DNA of 64,000 nucleotides, from NCBI RefSeq assembly GCF_910592395.1, contig NC_088311.1:20462501-20526500 (forward strand), given 5' to 3'. The notes beneath the pieces are model-generated. The model was not told where the DNA came from. It saw only the letters and a list, made by a program, of their open reading frames with translations, and ran no database searches. Position 1 is the stretch's first letter; each line of letters begins with the position of its first letter. Shown here one piece after another: positions 44,301-52,208 of this stretch. The position numbers were made by a program, and so were the translations under genes. This DNA comes from Lineus longissimus (lineage: Eukaryota > Nemertea > Pilidiophora > Heteronemertea > Lineidae).

Positions 44301-47300
44301 AGTTGATTGTGGTGACAATTTCTCTAATTTGTCTCGGTCTTTTAATATAAATGGCCGTTCCTCAGGGGTATTGGTATTTATGAAGACCACATCTCGTGAA
44401 CAGCGCGTCATTGGCATTTGTAGTACAAGATATGCTGCCTCTTGTGCTCCCGTTTCAACAGAATTGAGAAATTTGTTTCCCATGTGGCGAACAGCTTGTC
44501 GGAGTTCCATCTTGTCTGCCTTTGCTTCTTTGGATGCGGTGTCAAGAAGAGCACTCATTCCTTTCTGGGATTTGCAGGTGTATGCAATGATGTAGACTGC
44601 CACAGCATATCCATCAAGAATGAATTGAATGTCATGGTTAGCTTGCCAGGCACCAAGTAAGTGCTTCATGTATGGATTAATACGGATTTCTGAAGGTTCT
44701 CTTTTTAGGAATACTTTTGGACATTTTAGGGATGACCGAATGCTTTTGATGTACTCATCTTCTGACATGTCTAACTGTGCAAGAAATTCATCAAACGTGA
44801 GGACGACATCTTTTCCGTCACCCATTTCATTCAAAGTCTCATTAATTCTGGTGAAATTTGCCTTGTATTTTTTCAGAAGTTCTTCATCGATATCTGGATC
44901 AAGTTGTTCCAGAATTCTTGTCCTTCTCATTGGTGGCATTGGATATCCAAATCTGCACACTGGATGCTTACCTTTTCTGCATGTCTTTGAATGTTTGTGA
45001 TATTGCAATGCAAGGAATGGTTTATCAGATTCACTGACATTTGCTGATACGCTAATTACAGAATCAATGTAGTTCACAACTTCTTCTTCAGAGGCTGAGC
45101 CATACTTTGGTGCACCTTCTATCCATAGAGCAATATGTACATGTGGACTACCTCTATTCTGAAATTCCACCCTATAAAAGCTATCATTAATTTCACCGCC
45201 CAGTGGGTAATGTGGTCCTTTCAAAACAATTTTCATGAATTGCTGAAATCTATGATCGAAATATCTAGCACAGGTTACAGGATCAGCACTAAGCAGTCGG
45301 CTTCTTGTTTGCCAGTTAAACTGCTCTATTTGTTCATCAGTATATTCTACTTTGTCAATCAACAAGCCGAGTGTCTTAAGGAGTGGTGACCATCTTGTAT
45401 CAGCAGCTGACAAAGACATGAACAGAGTTGGTATTCCGAGTTGTCGTATCATAGCAAAAACTTCTTTTTTCTTGTTTTCGAGGTAGGGTGGGGAATTCCG
45501 TATGGTTCTGAATATATAATAGCCCTCATCCAAGCGAACAATATTATCTCGAACATTGCTGTTTAACACATCTTCGGCTGTGTAAGCTTTTCCTTTGCTT
45601 TTGCAACGCCGTACAGCTAACTTCACTTTATCAGATATTTGTTTGATTTGTATTTTCTTCAATTTAAAGAAAAGATTAGGAATATTCTGGGAAACTCGGC
45701 GATCTACGGATCTCAATTCATATTTGCTGATATCACTATAGTGCACTGGTATGTCATTTTCAGATCTACCATTTCCACAAAATATTGTTGGGAATGAAAG
45801 GTATTCTGCATTACTATCTTGAAATATGCTTAGTGGTCTTTGGCCTTCTCCAGGGGCAAATATGAATTCCTGAGGTTCAGCAACTTCCGGAGCATCGAGC
45901 ATTGTGTCCATGTTGCCAGATGTTTTTTCTGTTTCGTCGACTTCACTGAAATGATCGCTATCATCATCGGTGTCATTATCATTAGTTTTATCCTCTGTAT
46001 TTGAGGCAATGTGAATGTCAAAATGAGGTGTACTATTTTGACGGTTTCTTTTCAGTTGGGACGTGCTTGGCACAGGTGAAGAAGCTGTTGGGTCAGCACT
46101 AAAAAATATATCTTTGCCGTTTTCCGTGATCATCTCAAAATTGACAATACCATCTTCATCCTGTTTCAATAACTGTGAAGTGCTTGGGCGAGGCTCTGAT
46201 CCTGCTGTGTCAACAAATTCTGACATGGCTCCAGAGTGTTGCTGGTGTAAAGATTCCTTCCAAGTGTTGTGGTCATTGATAGTGATATCTTTGTAAAGAG
46301 GACCATTGTCTTTTAACCACTTCAGAGCGTTAAGTACTTTAGTAGGTCTGATATTTTCAATAAATTCATTGGTTTTGTATTGCATTCGCCTTTTGAGTTT
46401 TACTGGCACGGTTTCCATATCGGATAAATTTCTAGGTAGAGACCTAACTGTTTTTGACACATCTACTGGGACATTGACCACATTGCCTCTCACCATCTTC
46501 TGACCACCAACTGGAAGTTCTCTCATTTGCATGAACGGAATGCGTAATGATATAAGTCTTTCTTCCAACTGGTACAATTCCAGTTCTTGTGGTTTGTCTT
46601 TTACTTTGAAGCCAACATTGTTTGCAATTGACAATTTTGGGATTTTCCCTTTACTGACGGAATCTCGGCAAGTTCGGCAGATCCATTCTTTGTTGTCAAC
46701 AGATATATATTCAGTCTTACATTGTGCCAACAAATCTTGTTGTGCCGTTGATACACTAGCTCTTTTGATATCAATGACAGAATCTTTAAACCACGTTTGA
46801 TGACAACACGTGCAAACATAAAGGGGACCAATTTTAATTTTTTGATGAAATTTGTCTATGCATTTGTCAAGGTTGGAACCATACTCATTTTTTTGTCGTA
46901 ATGTTTTTTCTACAGACTGGTAATTGGCGTTTGCTCTAGATATCTTTTTCTGCATTCTATTGGATAGCATTTCTTGGTGCCTATATTCTCGATCACTTGA
47001 CCGCTTAAATCGTTTTCTTTCTCTTTCAATTTCTTGGAATTCCTCAGCACATCTGTATTTCTTTTTTCTCGATAAATCATTATTTTGTTCAATGGAATAT
47101 ATTCTTGGATCGCTACGACTTTTTTGTTTGTTTCTTCGTTCTTTGACTTTTACTTCATGATTTTGCCGAACATGTTGCTTACTTTTTAATTCTTTGATTT
47201 TATAATCTGGATCAGTGCGCAGTTTCCGTTTGCTTGGTGTTCCTCTTTTATTTTCCCTAATTTTATAGTCTGGATCAGCACGAACCCGCTGCTTATTTTT

Positions 47301-48986
47301 GACCTCCTTGGCTTTATAATCTGGATCAGCACGATCTCGTCGCTTACTTTTGACCTCCTTGGCTTTATAGTTTGGATCAGCTCGCAGTTTCTGTTTGCTT
47401 GATGTTCCTCTTTCATTTTCCCTAATTCGATAGTCTGGGTCGGCACGATCTCGTCGCTTACTTTTGACCTCTTTGGCTTTATAATCTGGATCAGCACGAA
47501 CTTGTTGCTTACTTTTGACCTCCTTGGCTTTATAATCTGGATCAGCACGAACCAGTTGCTTACTTTTGACTTCCTTGGCTTTATAATCTGGATTAGTACG
47601 TTTCTGACGTATGTAGGCCCTCATTTTCGCTTTCTTCCTTTCATGTTTTTCGTTCTGATCCATGAAATATGTCGCAAGATGATCTAACAGTGGTTTCTGA
47701 CAATTTGATGATAATCTTTCTTTGGTTGAAGTGGCACTATGCGAAGCATTTATGGAGGGAGTCGTGCTGTCATTCGGATAGACTATTGTCTCAGACATGC
47801 ATTCATTTTCTGAAATTGCTGTATGTGCAGGTGTCTTCAAAATATTTGGTTGGGTTATTTTCTTATCATCAGAATGGTTAATTTTTTCATCTTTTTTTCT
47901 AATCTTTTTTGGAACAGTGGTTGATGAAGGTTCAGTGATATTTCTGGTGCGTACCGGTAAGCTTAAATGGAGTGGATCATGTTGTCTATTCAGTGCTAAT
48001 CGAAAGGCTTTTGGTGTGAGGATACTAACTTTGAAGAAAGTCACTTCAAAAATAAGTTGATGCAAATCATTGGCGTATTTGTTTATATAACACTGAAGTT
48101 GAGAGTCATCACCAAAGCTTAACAATACTGATGTTCCATCAGGAACTTGGTTACCATGCTTGTCTCTGCTATGAGAGTCAAAGAGATAATAAGCATTTTC
48201 ATGAAACATCACTGCAAATGCATCGTATCCAATAATCAAGATTGCTCCAGTGCAAGTTGTGATGTGATCAACAGCAGTTTGAAGGGACAAGTTTGGCAAT
48301 TCCACTGTTGTTTCATGTAAAATCACATTTACTGTCGAGCCAAGCCGTTTCAATTTGAAATGTTCATTGAAACATTTGATTAATGGAGGCAATTCGTCAA
48401 CTGCAAGGTAACTAATACTGTTGAAACTCCTATACAACATGTCGCCATTCATCAAGATGTCATTCAAATCATTTGATGCCCAATGCAAAGGTGAAATGAC
48501 AAGTGAATACATCAGTGCGGTCACTGCATTTGCAACACATTGCTTACCAACTGAGTCGGTAGAGAAGAAGTGGTGATCTCCTTGGTGGAAATGGCCTTGG
48601 ACAACTCGACTTATTTGTGGATTATCCATTGGTCCAGGATTACTTTCTACATCACCACTTAATTTCAATTTATCGAAGTTATATGAACGACATAAAAGTA
48701 GATGTTCCAGCAGGCAGCATGAAAAATAGTATTCACAAGTGCTTTGTAATGAGGAGTAATGGGCAGCCGCTCTTACATTTTCTACCTGGTCATTGTTTTT
48801 CTTGGTAATTTCGTCAAACCTAATGTTGTAGCTATACAGTTCAGACAGACTGTAGCCTTTCGAGTTATCTCTGTGTGGTATGAAGATTTTGGTGCATCCA
48901 CACTGACCAATGTCCTTATGTTTGCTGGATGTTGCTCTACTATAGAAACAGCCCACAGCTGAACGGTATTGTTCAACAGATATCAT
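41337..48986 (-). CDS. Helentron RepHel polyprotein with 2A, protease and EEP domains
   Basis: An uninterrupted 2,549-residue ORF. In order: a 118-residue leader ending in a 2A motif (residues 102-119). A C76-like cysteine protease follows at about 140-310 (QC at 149-150, DSH at 270-272). Next is a basic region of repeats built on RADPDYKAKEVKSK (about 456-620). A cysteine-rich DUF6570-like zinc region lies at about 720-840. The HUH replication initiator has RGSPHVHIALW at about 1280 and a paired-tyrosine box YIIAYTCKSQKG near 1463. The PIF1/SF1 helicase has GGAGVGKS at about 1836, LIIDEISM at about 1925, AIGDMYQLQP, HSAQGGTF and HYVALSRVRS at about 2255. A C-terminal EEP domain (about 2295-2490) lacks key residues. 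Rep nicks and joins single strands and the helicase unwinds, for rolling-circle transposition. An in-frame TAG lies just upstream of the ATG. The ORF sits in the last DBT intron, same strand. Confidence 0.93.
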   Translation of the reverse strand: MISVEQYRSAVGCFYSRATSSKHKDIGQCGCTKIFIPHRDNSKGYSLSELYSYNIRFDEITKKNNDQVENVRAAAHYSSLQSTCEYYFSCCLLEHLLLCRSYNFDKLKLSGDVESNPGPMDNPQISRVVQGHFHQGDHHFFSTDSVGKQCVANAVTALMYSLVISPLHWASNDLNDILMNGDMLYRSFNSISYLAVDELPPLIKCFNEHFKLKRLGSTVNVILHETTVELPNLSLQTAVDHITTCTGAILIIGYDAFAVMFHENAYYLFDSHSRDKHGNQVPDGTSVLLSFGDDSQLQCYINKYANDLHQLIFEVTFFKVSILTPKAFRLALNRQHDPLHLSLPVRTRNITEPSSTTVPKKIRKKDEKINHSDDKKITQPNILKTPAHTAISENECMSETIVYPNDSTTPSINASHSATSTKERLSSNCQKPLLDHLATYFMDQNEKHERKKAKMRAYIRQKRTNPDYKAKEVKSKQLVRADPDYKAKEVKSKQQVRADPDYKAKEVKSKRRDRADPDYRIRENERGTSSKQKLRADPNYKAKEVKSKRRDRADPDYKAKEVKNKQRVRADPDYKIRENKRGTPSKRKLRTDPDYKIKELKSKQHVRQNHEVKVKERRNKQKSRSDPRIYSIEQNNDLSRKKKYRCAEEFQEIERERKRFKRSSDREYRHQEMLSNRMQKKISRANANYQSVEKTLRQKNEYGSNLDKCIDKFHQKIKIGPLYVCTCCHQTWFKDSVIDIKRASVSTAQQDLLAQCKTEYISVDNKEWICRTCRDSVSKGKIPKLSIANNVGFKVKDKPQELELYQLEERLISLRIPFMQMRELPVGGQKMVRGNVVNVPVDVSKTVRSLPRNLSDMETVPVKLKRRMQYKTNEFIENIRPTKVLNALKWLKDNGPLYKDITINDHNTWKESLHQQHSGAMSEFVDTAGSEPRPSTSQLLKQDEDGIVNFEMITENGKDIFFSADPTASSPVPSTSQLKRNRQNSTPHFDIHIASNTEDKTNDNDTDDDSDHFSEVDETEKTSGNMDTMLDAPEVAEPQEFIFAPGEGQRPLSIFQDSNAEYLSFPTIFCGNGRSENDIPVHYSDISKYELRSVDRRVSQNIPNLFFKLKKIQIKQISDKVKLAVRRCKSKGKAYTAEDVLNSNVRDNIVRLDEGYYIFRTIRNSPPYLENKKKEVFAMIRQLGIPTLFMSLSAADTRWSPLLKTLGLLIDKVEYTDEQIEQFNWQTRSRLLSADPVTCARYFDHRFQQFMKIVLKGPHYPLGGEINDSFYRVEFQNRGSPHVHIALWIEGAPKYGSASEEEVVNYIDSVISVSANVSESDKPFLALQYHKHSKTCRKGKHPVCRFGYPMPPMRRTRILEQLDPDIDEELLKKYKANFTRINETLNEMGDGKDVVLTFDEFLAQLDMSEDEYIKSIRSSLKCPKVFLKREPSEIRINPYMKHLLGAWQANHDIQFILDGYAVAVYIIAYTCKSQKGMSALLDTASKEAKADKMELRQAVRHMGNKFLNSVETGAQEAAYLVLQMPMTRCSRDVVFINTNTPEERPFILKDRDKLEKLSPQSTDVQTLGNIGLYAKRPFCLRKYCLADYVACFTITYPKTEHDDDLFQDNVDDYPSDDSSELDDQMTSKHVHNIDEDHDFNVEKSYVTKSGMKITKRNKPKVIRYVKFNKDNDSEAYYRERILLFHPWMTSEKNLLGDFETYEQHYNYLKTTTPIEAKRRQYEQNIDELQEAIAQAEEGDIIEQDEIDHTIQSSECLFFDPERANNQKTYDIGQDIGISVRPPGQEVELIGKRLPDDQYKDLLRTLNHKQREFFTHIVQRLKTSDDQLCTFLTGGAGVGKSQVVKALYQFMLRHLCSEEGQNPEDLRIQIIAPSGYAAYVVEGSTIHSAFSIPFKKNFKADYIPLVQEKRNTLRAKYRHLKVLIIDEISMVGCGMFSFIHQRLTDILDNKNLFGGIHVLAIGDMYQLQPCFDSYVFEDSNATNAYLAGNFWQEYFFVYELDQIMRQQGDMTFANILNRLRTGKQTQDDLTQLKSRMITQNDPNYPEDVPHIFLLNRLVDAHNNKLFDKATMTKVTIDAHDVLITNVSEKQKQKIYDSLKTIDTYKASANLQRTLNIAVSLTYSTTINSDIEDGIVNGSSCIVKYIEFKDIVKNPSIIWVQFEETKIGQQRRATNRSLYSDHIDKSWTPIFAVKRQFLWGKHHTIMRSQFPLKPSNARTVHSAQGGTFKKLVVNMNTNQVLQTTPTNLMKHSHYVALSRVRSIDDLYILDLNESAISQSAKVIKYMRLMKQKNKLSLCYTPVYQGKELAIVFNDATSVYDHFDEIKKNQTITTASVIALANSRLKQSDHTETYALPNFRLVRNDHQPTDNIMRPMHGLMLYIKKDITVLETTTDRTDTFETILLHLQPPQSISCKQYYVLFINVYPNSTWSKLINNFHTCLLPYQQLERFFIIGNFNNIDKPVLANDPDSAKANKIMVNMYQNDLETIMMQRYQFEQYIGEPTTKGLPKHSKRDEHLFTQSDNGMFTAYQSNEETSTKKKKKVYISVHMQN
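47186..47630 (-). repeat. Coding tandem repeat in the Helentron ORF
   Basis: About eight copies of a roughly 57-bp unit encode RADPDYKAKEVKSKQ.. or a variant RENERGTSSKQKLRADPNY... The reading frame is kept throughout. Similar basic 'DP.Y..KE..KK' repeats are common in the N-terminal part of Helitron Rep proteins. They may bind nucleic acid or be a nuclear-targeting region. Confidence 0.85.
48630..48683 (-). promoter_or_regulatory. 2A-type ribosome-skipping motif in the Helentron ORF
   Basis: Residues 102-119 read YNFDKLKLSGDVESNPGP. The D-V-E-x-N-P-G-P core is the complete 2A consensus, and the upstream NFD and LKL positions also fit the best-studied aphthovirus-type 2A. Skipping would occur between G118 and P119 and release a 118-residue leader from the protease-Rep-helicase part. 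The codons are visible directly at these coordinates; the function is inferred from the motif. Confidence 0.85.
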
Positions 48987-48999
48987 GCTTACTTTTATC

Positions 49000-49860
49000 T
49001 ATTCCACGGATTAAATTACACAATACGATTGACACAACTTACTACAAGCGCGACACGCTTTTTTTCCCTAAATAATTCGATAGTGCAATATTTCAAGAAG
49101 TTGATTCAGTTCATATGTACTTGTCTTTCAGAAGTATTGTACTTCACACTCTTGATCGGTCTATCCCCAATAGTCATAATCAGCGACAATAATGTCGTAC
49201 CCTTTCTGTGGCCAATATGATCGTCACAATCTTAGGTTCAATATCAACAGGAGTAACACGTTGTTGCAGGTAGAAGTAGGAAATATATTATCAGTACGGG
49301 TAGTAAATATATTGAAGAACTGAACAATCAGAGGGTTACACTCGACCTTCCGATGAATTTTATTGAGTCTTGACCGGTTGTCCAAATTGTCACAATTAGC
49401 TGTGCACTTTTGGTGATGAACAATATTACAGGAACAGTTCCTTTGTAGCTATGTCTCTGTCTATCTATAGATAGGAACCAAAGTCTACTATAATATACAA
49501 GTAAGAGTTTATTTATGAAGAAAAAATATACTTATATTATAACAAAGACATAGTACAGAATGACGGTGGATACAGTAAAATAGTCGGAACGATGATGAAG
49601 AGTAGCTGGTCCTACAAGATGCACCTATAAAATGGAGTCGATGGGAAATGAGTATCAACCTTTTTCCTTCAGGCTTTAATGGACTGTTCTGCTGGTCAAT
49701 CTTGAGAAGTATCTTTTTCTTCTTCACATAACTTTGATAGCGCTTCACTTGGTTTTGCTTCGTAGGTCTGGTTTGCTTGCTTTCTTTGTTTCTGATTATA
49801 TAGTTTGCTTTGCTGGTTGTTTGTTTGCTTATGCTTATGTTCTTCGTTTGCTTATGCTTA
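49000..49860. other. No gene seen; DBT intron or Helentron 5' flank
   Basis: Contains a short palindrome, CTATCTATAGATAG, at about 49457-49470 and otherwise unstructured AT-rich DNA. It probably includes the Helentron promoter, but no motif could be supported. Confidence 0.35.
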
Positions 49861-49917
49861 TATAACAGGCGTGCAGCCTGCTGTGCTGCTATGGGTTCTC
49901 GTGAGAGAGCCTGGACT

Positions 49918-50340
49918 GTGCAACCTGTGGAAAGTTGCACGCTGTCTCAAGCAGGGCAGACAACTTCAGAAAGCGCCAGCAGCGTTACGCAAAATTTTCC
50001 AAATGAGAATTCTCGAGATGAAAATTCATCAATGGAAAATTATGCCAGAGTTACCCGGCAGGCACAGGTGCACGCTGACACCTGCGATTAAGTTCAAGTA
50101 CACGCTGACACTTGAACTTTGTTCTCACCAATGTGAGAGGGCCTTGGTTAGAGGCAAACGCAAGTGTGATGAACACTTGCACAGTTACCAATGCCAGAGT
50201 TACCCGGCAGGCACAGGTGCACGCTGACACCTGCGATTAAGTTCAAGTGTACGCTGACACTTGAACTATGTTCTCACCAATGTGAGAGGGCCTTGGTGAG
50301 AGGCAATAAACACCAATGCCAGAGTTATATGGCAGGCACA
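49918..50340. repeat. Run of about a dozen perfect short hairpins
   Basis: Successive inverted repeats with 6-11 bp perfect stems lie a few bases apart. GTGCAAC/GTTGCAC is at 49918-49940, GAGAATTCTC at 50005-50014, GATGAA/TTCATC at 50017-50030, CAGGTG/CACCTG at 50065-50084 and AGTTCAAGT/ACTTGAACT at 50091-50118. Next come TCTCAC/GTGAGA at 50123-50138 and GCAAGTGT/ACACTTGC at 50160-50180. The middle group recurs about 149 bp later with CAGGTG/CACCTG at 50214-50233, an 11-bp stem at 50240-50267 and TCTCAC/GTGAGA at 50272-50287. In the second copy AGTTCAAGTGT pairs perfectly with ACACTTGAACT, so the stem was kept or lengthened. A third partial unit starts at about 50317. No gene. Confidence 0.85.
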
Positions 50341-51390
50341 GCCAATATCACTCGGAGGGCAGGCGTACAAAGGACACTTGGTCAATTGTCAGCAGTGGAA
50401 GGTCGTCGTGGCTAGTGCAAGCCAAATCTGCGTTAGCTGAAACAAGAAGGAGAAACAGGTTAAATTAGAAAGTTTTGGGAAAGAACAAAAGGTTTATCAA
50501 ATTACCTGCAACGTGAAAGCAGGCGAATAGCAATGCATGCCCTTGCTCCATGGACACCAGAGTCCAAAGGCCTGACGTCCACTAAAGTGGTTTTGAAAAG
50601 CAAAGATAGTAGCCATGTGGCGGCCATGTTTGATTTTGAATAGGGTCTGGAACTAGTAGAGAATCTCCCTTTCACTACATGTAGGTCATGACCCACATAC
50701 GTTTCAGGTCTGTCAAAAAGAAAACAAGTTGGTGGCCTGGTGGACATCTGGGACTTTGGTTTGGGCCTAAAATCAATAGGGAATTTCCTCTACCATAGGA
50801 GATCACACCACAAAACTTTCAGTTCAGCCATGGGTTGAACTACCATCGCGAAGTGTCCACCAATTCCTAATAGATACATTGATAAAATAATGCCTTGAAA
50901 GTATGCGTACTTGGTGATCCAATTATGTCAGTGTACTTACATTATCAAAACCTCCAACAACCCCACCACCACTTTGGTGTCAATAGCACACAACCTTGCT
51001 TAAGTGTGTCAATCTTGAAAAGAGACAGAGAAAAAGTTTTCTAAAACAGTTGTCATGTACAACATACGTCATCTTCTGTGCACCATGCGACTGGTTTTGC
51101 CATGGCGGGGCACAAAATTATTATGTCATGTACATCATACATATACACAGACGATGTCGTACTAATCAATGTAATATTCAGTTATCACTGTGTGTATACT
51201 GTATATCGTCATGGCGTTGATTCCCAATAAAGGTGGCGATATCACAGACAATATTCCGACAACATCGTCATATTACACCAGGTGATGTAAGACTTACCGC
51301 AGTAGCCCTAAATAAGCTTGATCTGCATCAGCAATACACTCAATGACTCATAGAAATAGCAACAACCTAAAAAAGTAAATGAAATACATG

Positions 51391-51486
51391 TGTTCCGCGC
51401 ATTTTACCGATCTGCGCTATCTTAAGATTGCGCTGCGCATTCTTAGGATCCTATAATTGCGCGGCAATCTCGAGATCGCGCAAGGG
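51391..51486 (+). repeat. Left TIR of the Ginger-like element
   Basis: TGTTCCGCGC through CTCGAGATCGCGCAAGGG is the inverted counterpart of 54350-54450. It is built of nested GCGC-flanked palindromes (CTATCTTAAGAT; ATTGCGCTGCGCATT). Confidence 0.88.
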
Positions 51487-51930
51487 AGTTGGGGTGTTGT
51501 GTGTGTTGCATGAGCCAATGTGAGATGTTGGCCTGCAAATAATATAACTGAGTTTATGTTCTCTCCGAGAATTTGCAACATCAAACTGCATAAATTATGA
51601 TGAAATATATGAAATATGGGTAGCCATTCCAACAATAATCTTCTGCACGGATCATGGGCTTGAATTCTGAAAAGTAACATCAACTTCTGCAATGTTTTAT
51701 TGTATAAGGGACAGAATGCGTATAAAATGAAGAAGTGCAGAAGTTTACGTATGAAGGAGGCAAAGACCCTTCATGGGCCAAGATGCCGCTATGACGGTAA
51801 ACGGTAAACGGTAAAGAATGAAAGAAAATGAGGACGGGAAACTTGGTGTGAAAGAAAATGGTGTCCCCTACGTATTACTAGTAGTAGAATTCGTTCTACC
51901 ATATTGTTCAGTGATTTATTGTTGGATTTG

Positions 51931-52208
51931 AGATGATGGTCAGTAAATATTGGTCAAAGTGTCATAGTGAGATCTGTTCACATTATCAAAGGCATGGCCG
52001 CCTTAATTAGCACTGCTAATTAGGCTTCTGAGATGATGGTCAGTAAATATTGGTCAAAGTGTCATAGTGAGATCTGTTCACATTATCAAAGGCATGGCCG
52101 CCTTAATTAGCACTGCTAATTAGGCTTCTGAGATGATGGTCAGAAAATATTGGTCAAAGTGTCATAGTGAGATCTGTTCACATTATCAAAGGCATGGCCG
52201 CCTTAATT
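51931..52208 (+). repeat. 100-bp coding segment in three tandem copies
   Basis: Units start at 51931, 52031 and 52131 (exact period 100). Each reads MMVSKYWSKCHSEICSHYQR onward, then in the first two copies a TAATTAGcactgCTAATTA hairpin with a stop. Only the third copy runs on into the long ORF. A non-multiple-of-3 triplication within coding sequence has cut the ORF from the integrase that would normally precede it. Confidence 0.9.

Larger units (their letters stand above)
40546..48986 (-). mobile_element. Helentron (Helitron-class) rolling-circle transposon
   Basis: Minimum extent, from the two ORFs. The HUH Rep plus PIF1-like helicase plus EEP endonuclease set defines the Helentron/Helitron2 branch. 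Exact ends were not found: no confident TC...CTRR pair with a 3' hairpin was seen, and Helentron ends are less conserved. The hairpin-rich DNA at 49918-50340, upstream of the ORF, could belong to its 5' part. With a 7.65-kb intact ORF the element looks young. It lies in sense orientation in a DBT intron, so it may be co-transcribed with the gene. Confidence 0.9.

Noticed and set aside
42292-48976. Many ORFs antisense or out of frame within the Helentron
   Set aside because: All are shadows of the 2,549-codon ORF, which carries the recognisable domains in order.
49805-50227. 140-codon and 93-codon + strand frames
   Set aside because: They cross the hairpin block, change content with the direct repeat and show no domain; the inverted-repeat structure explains the sequence better.
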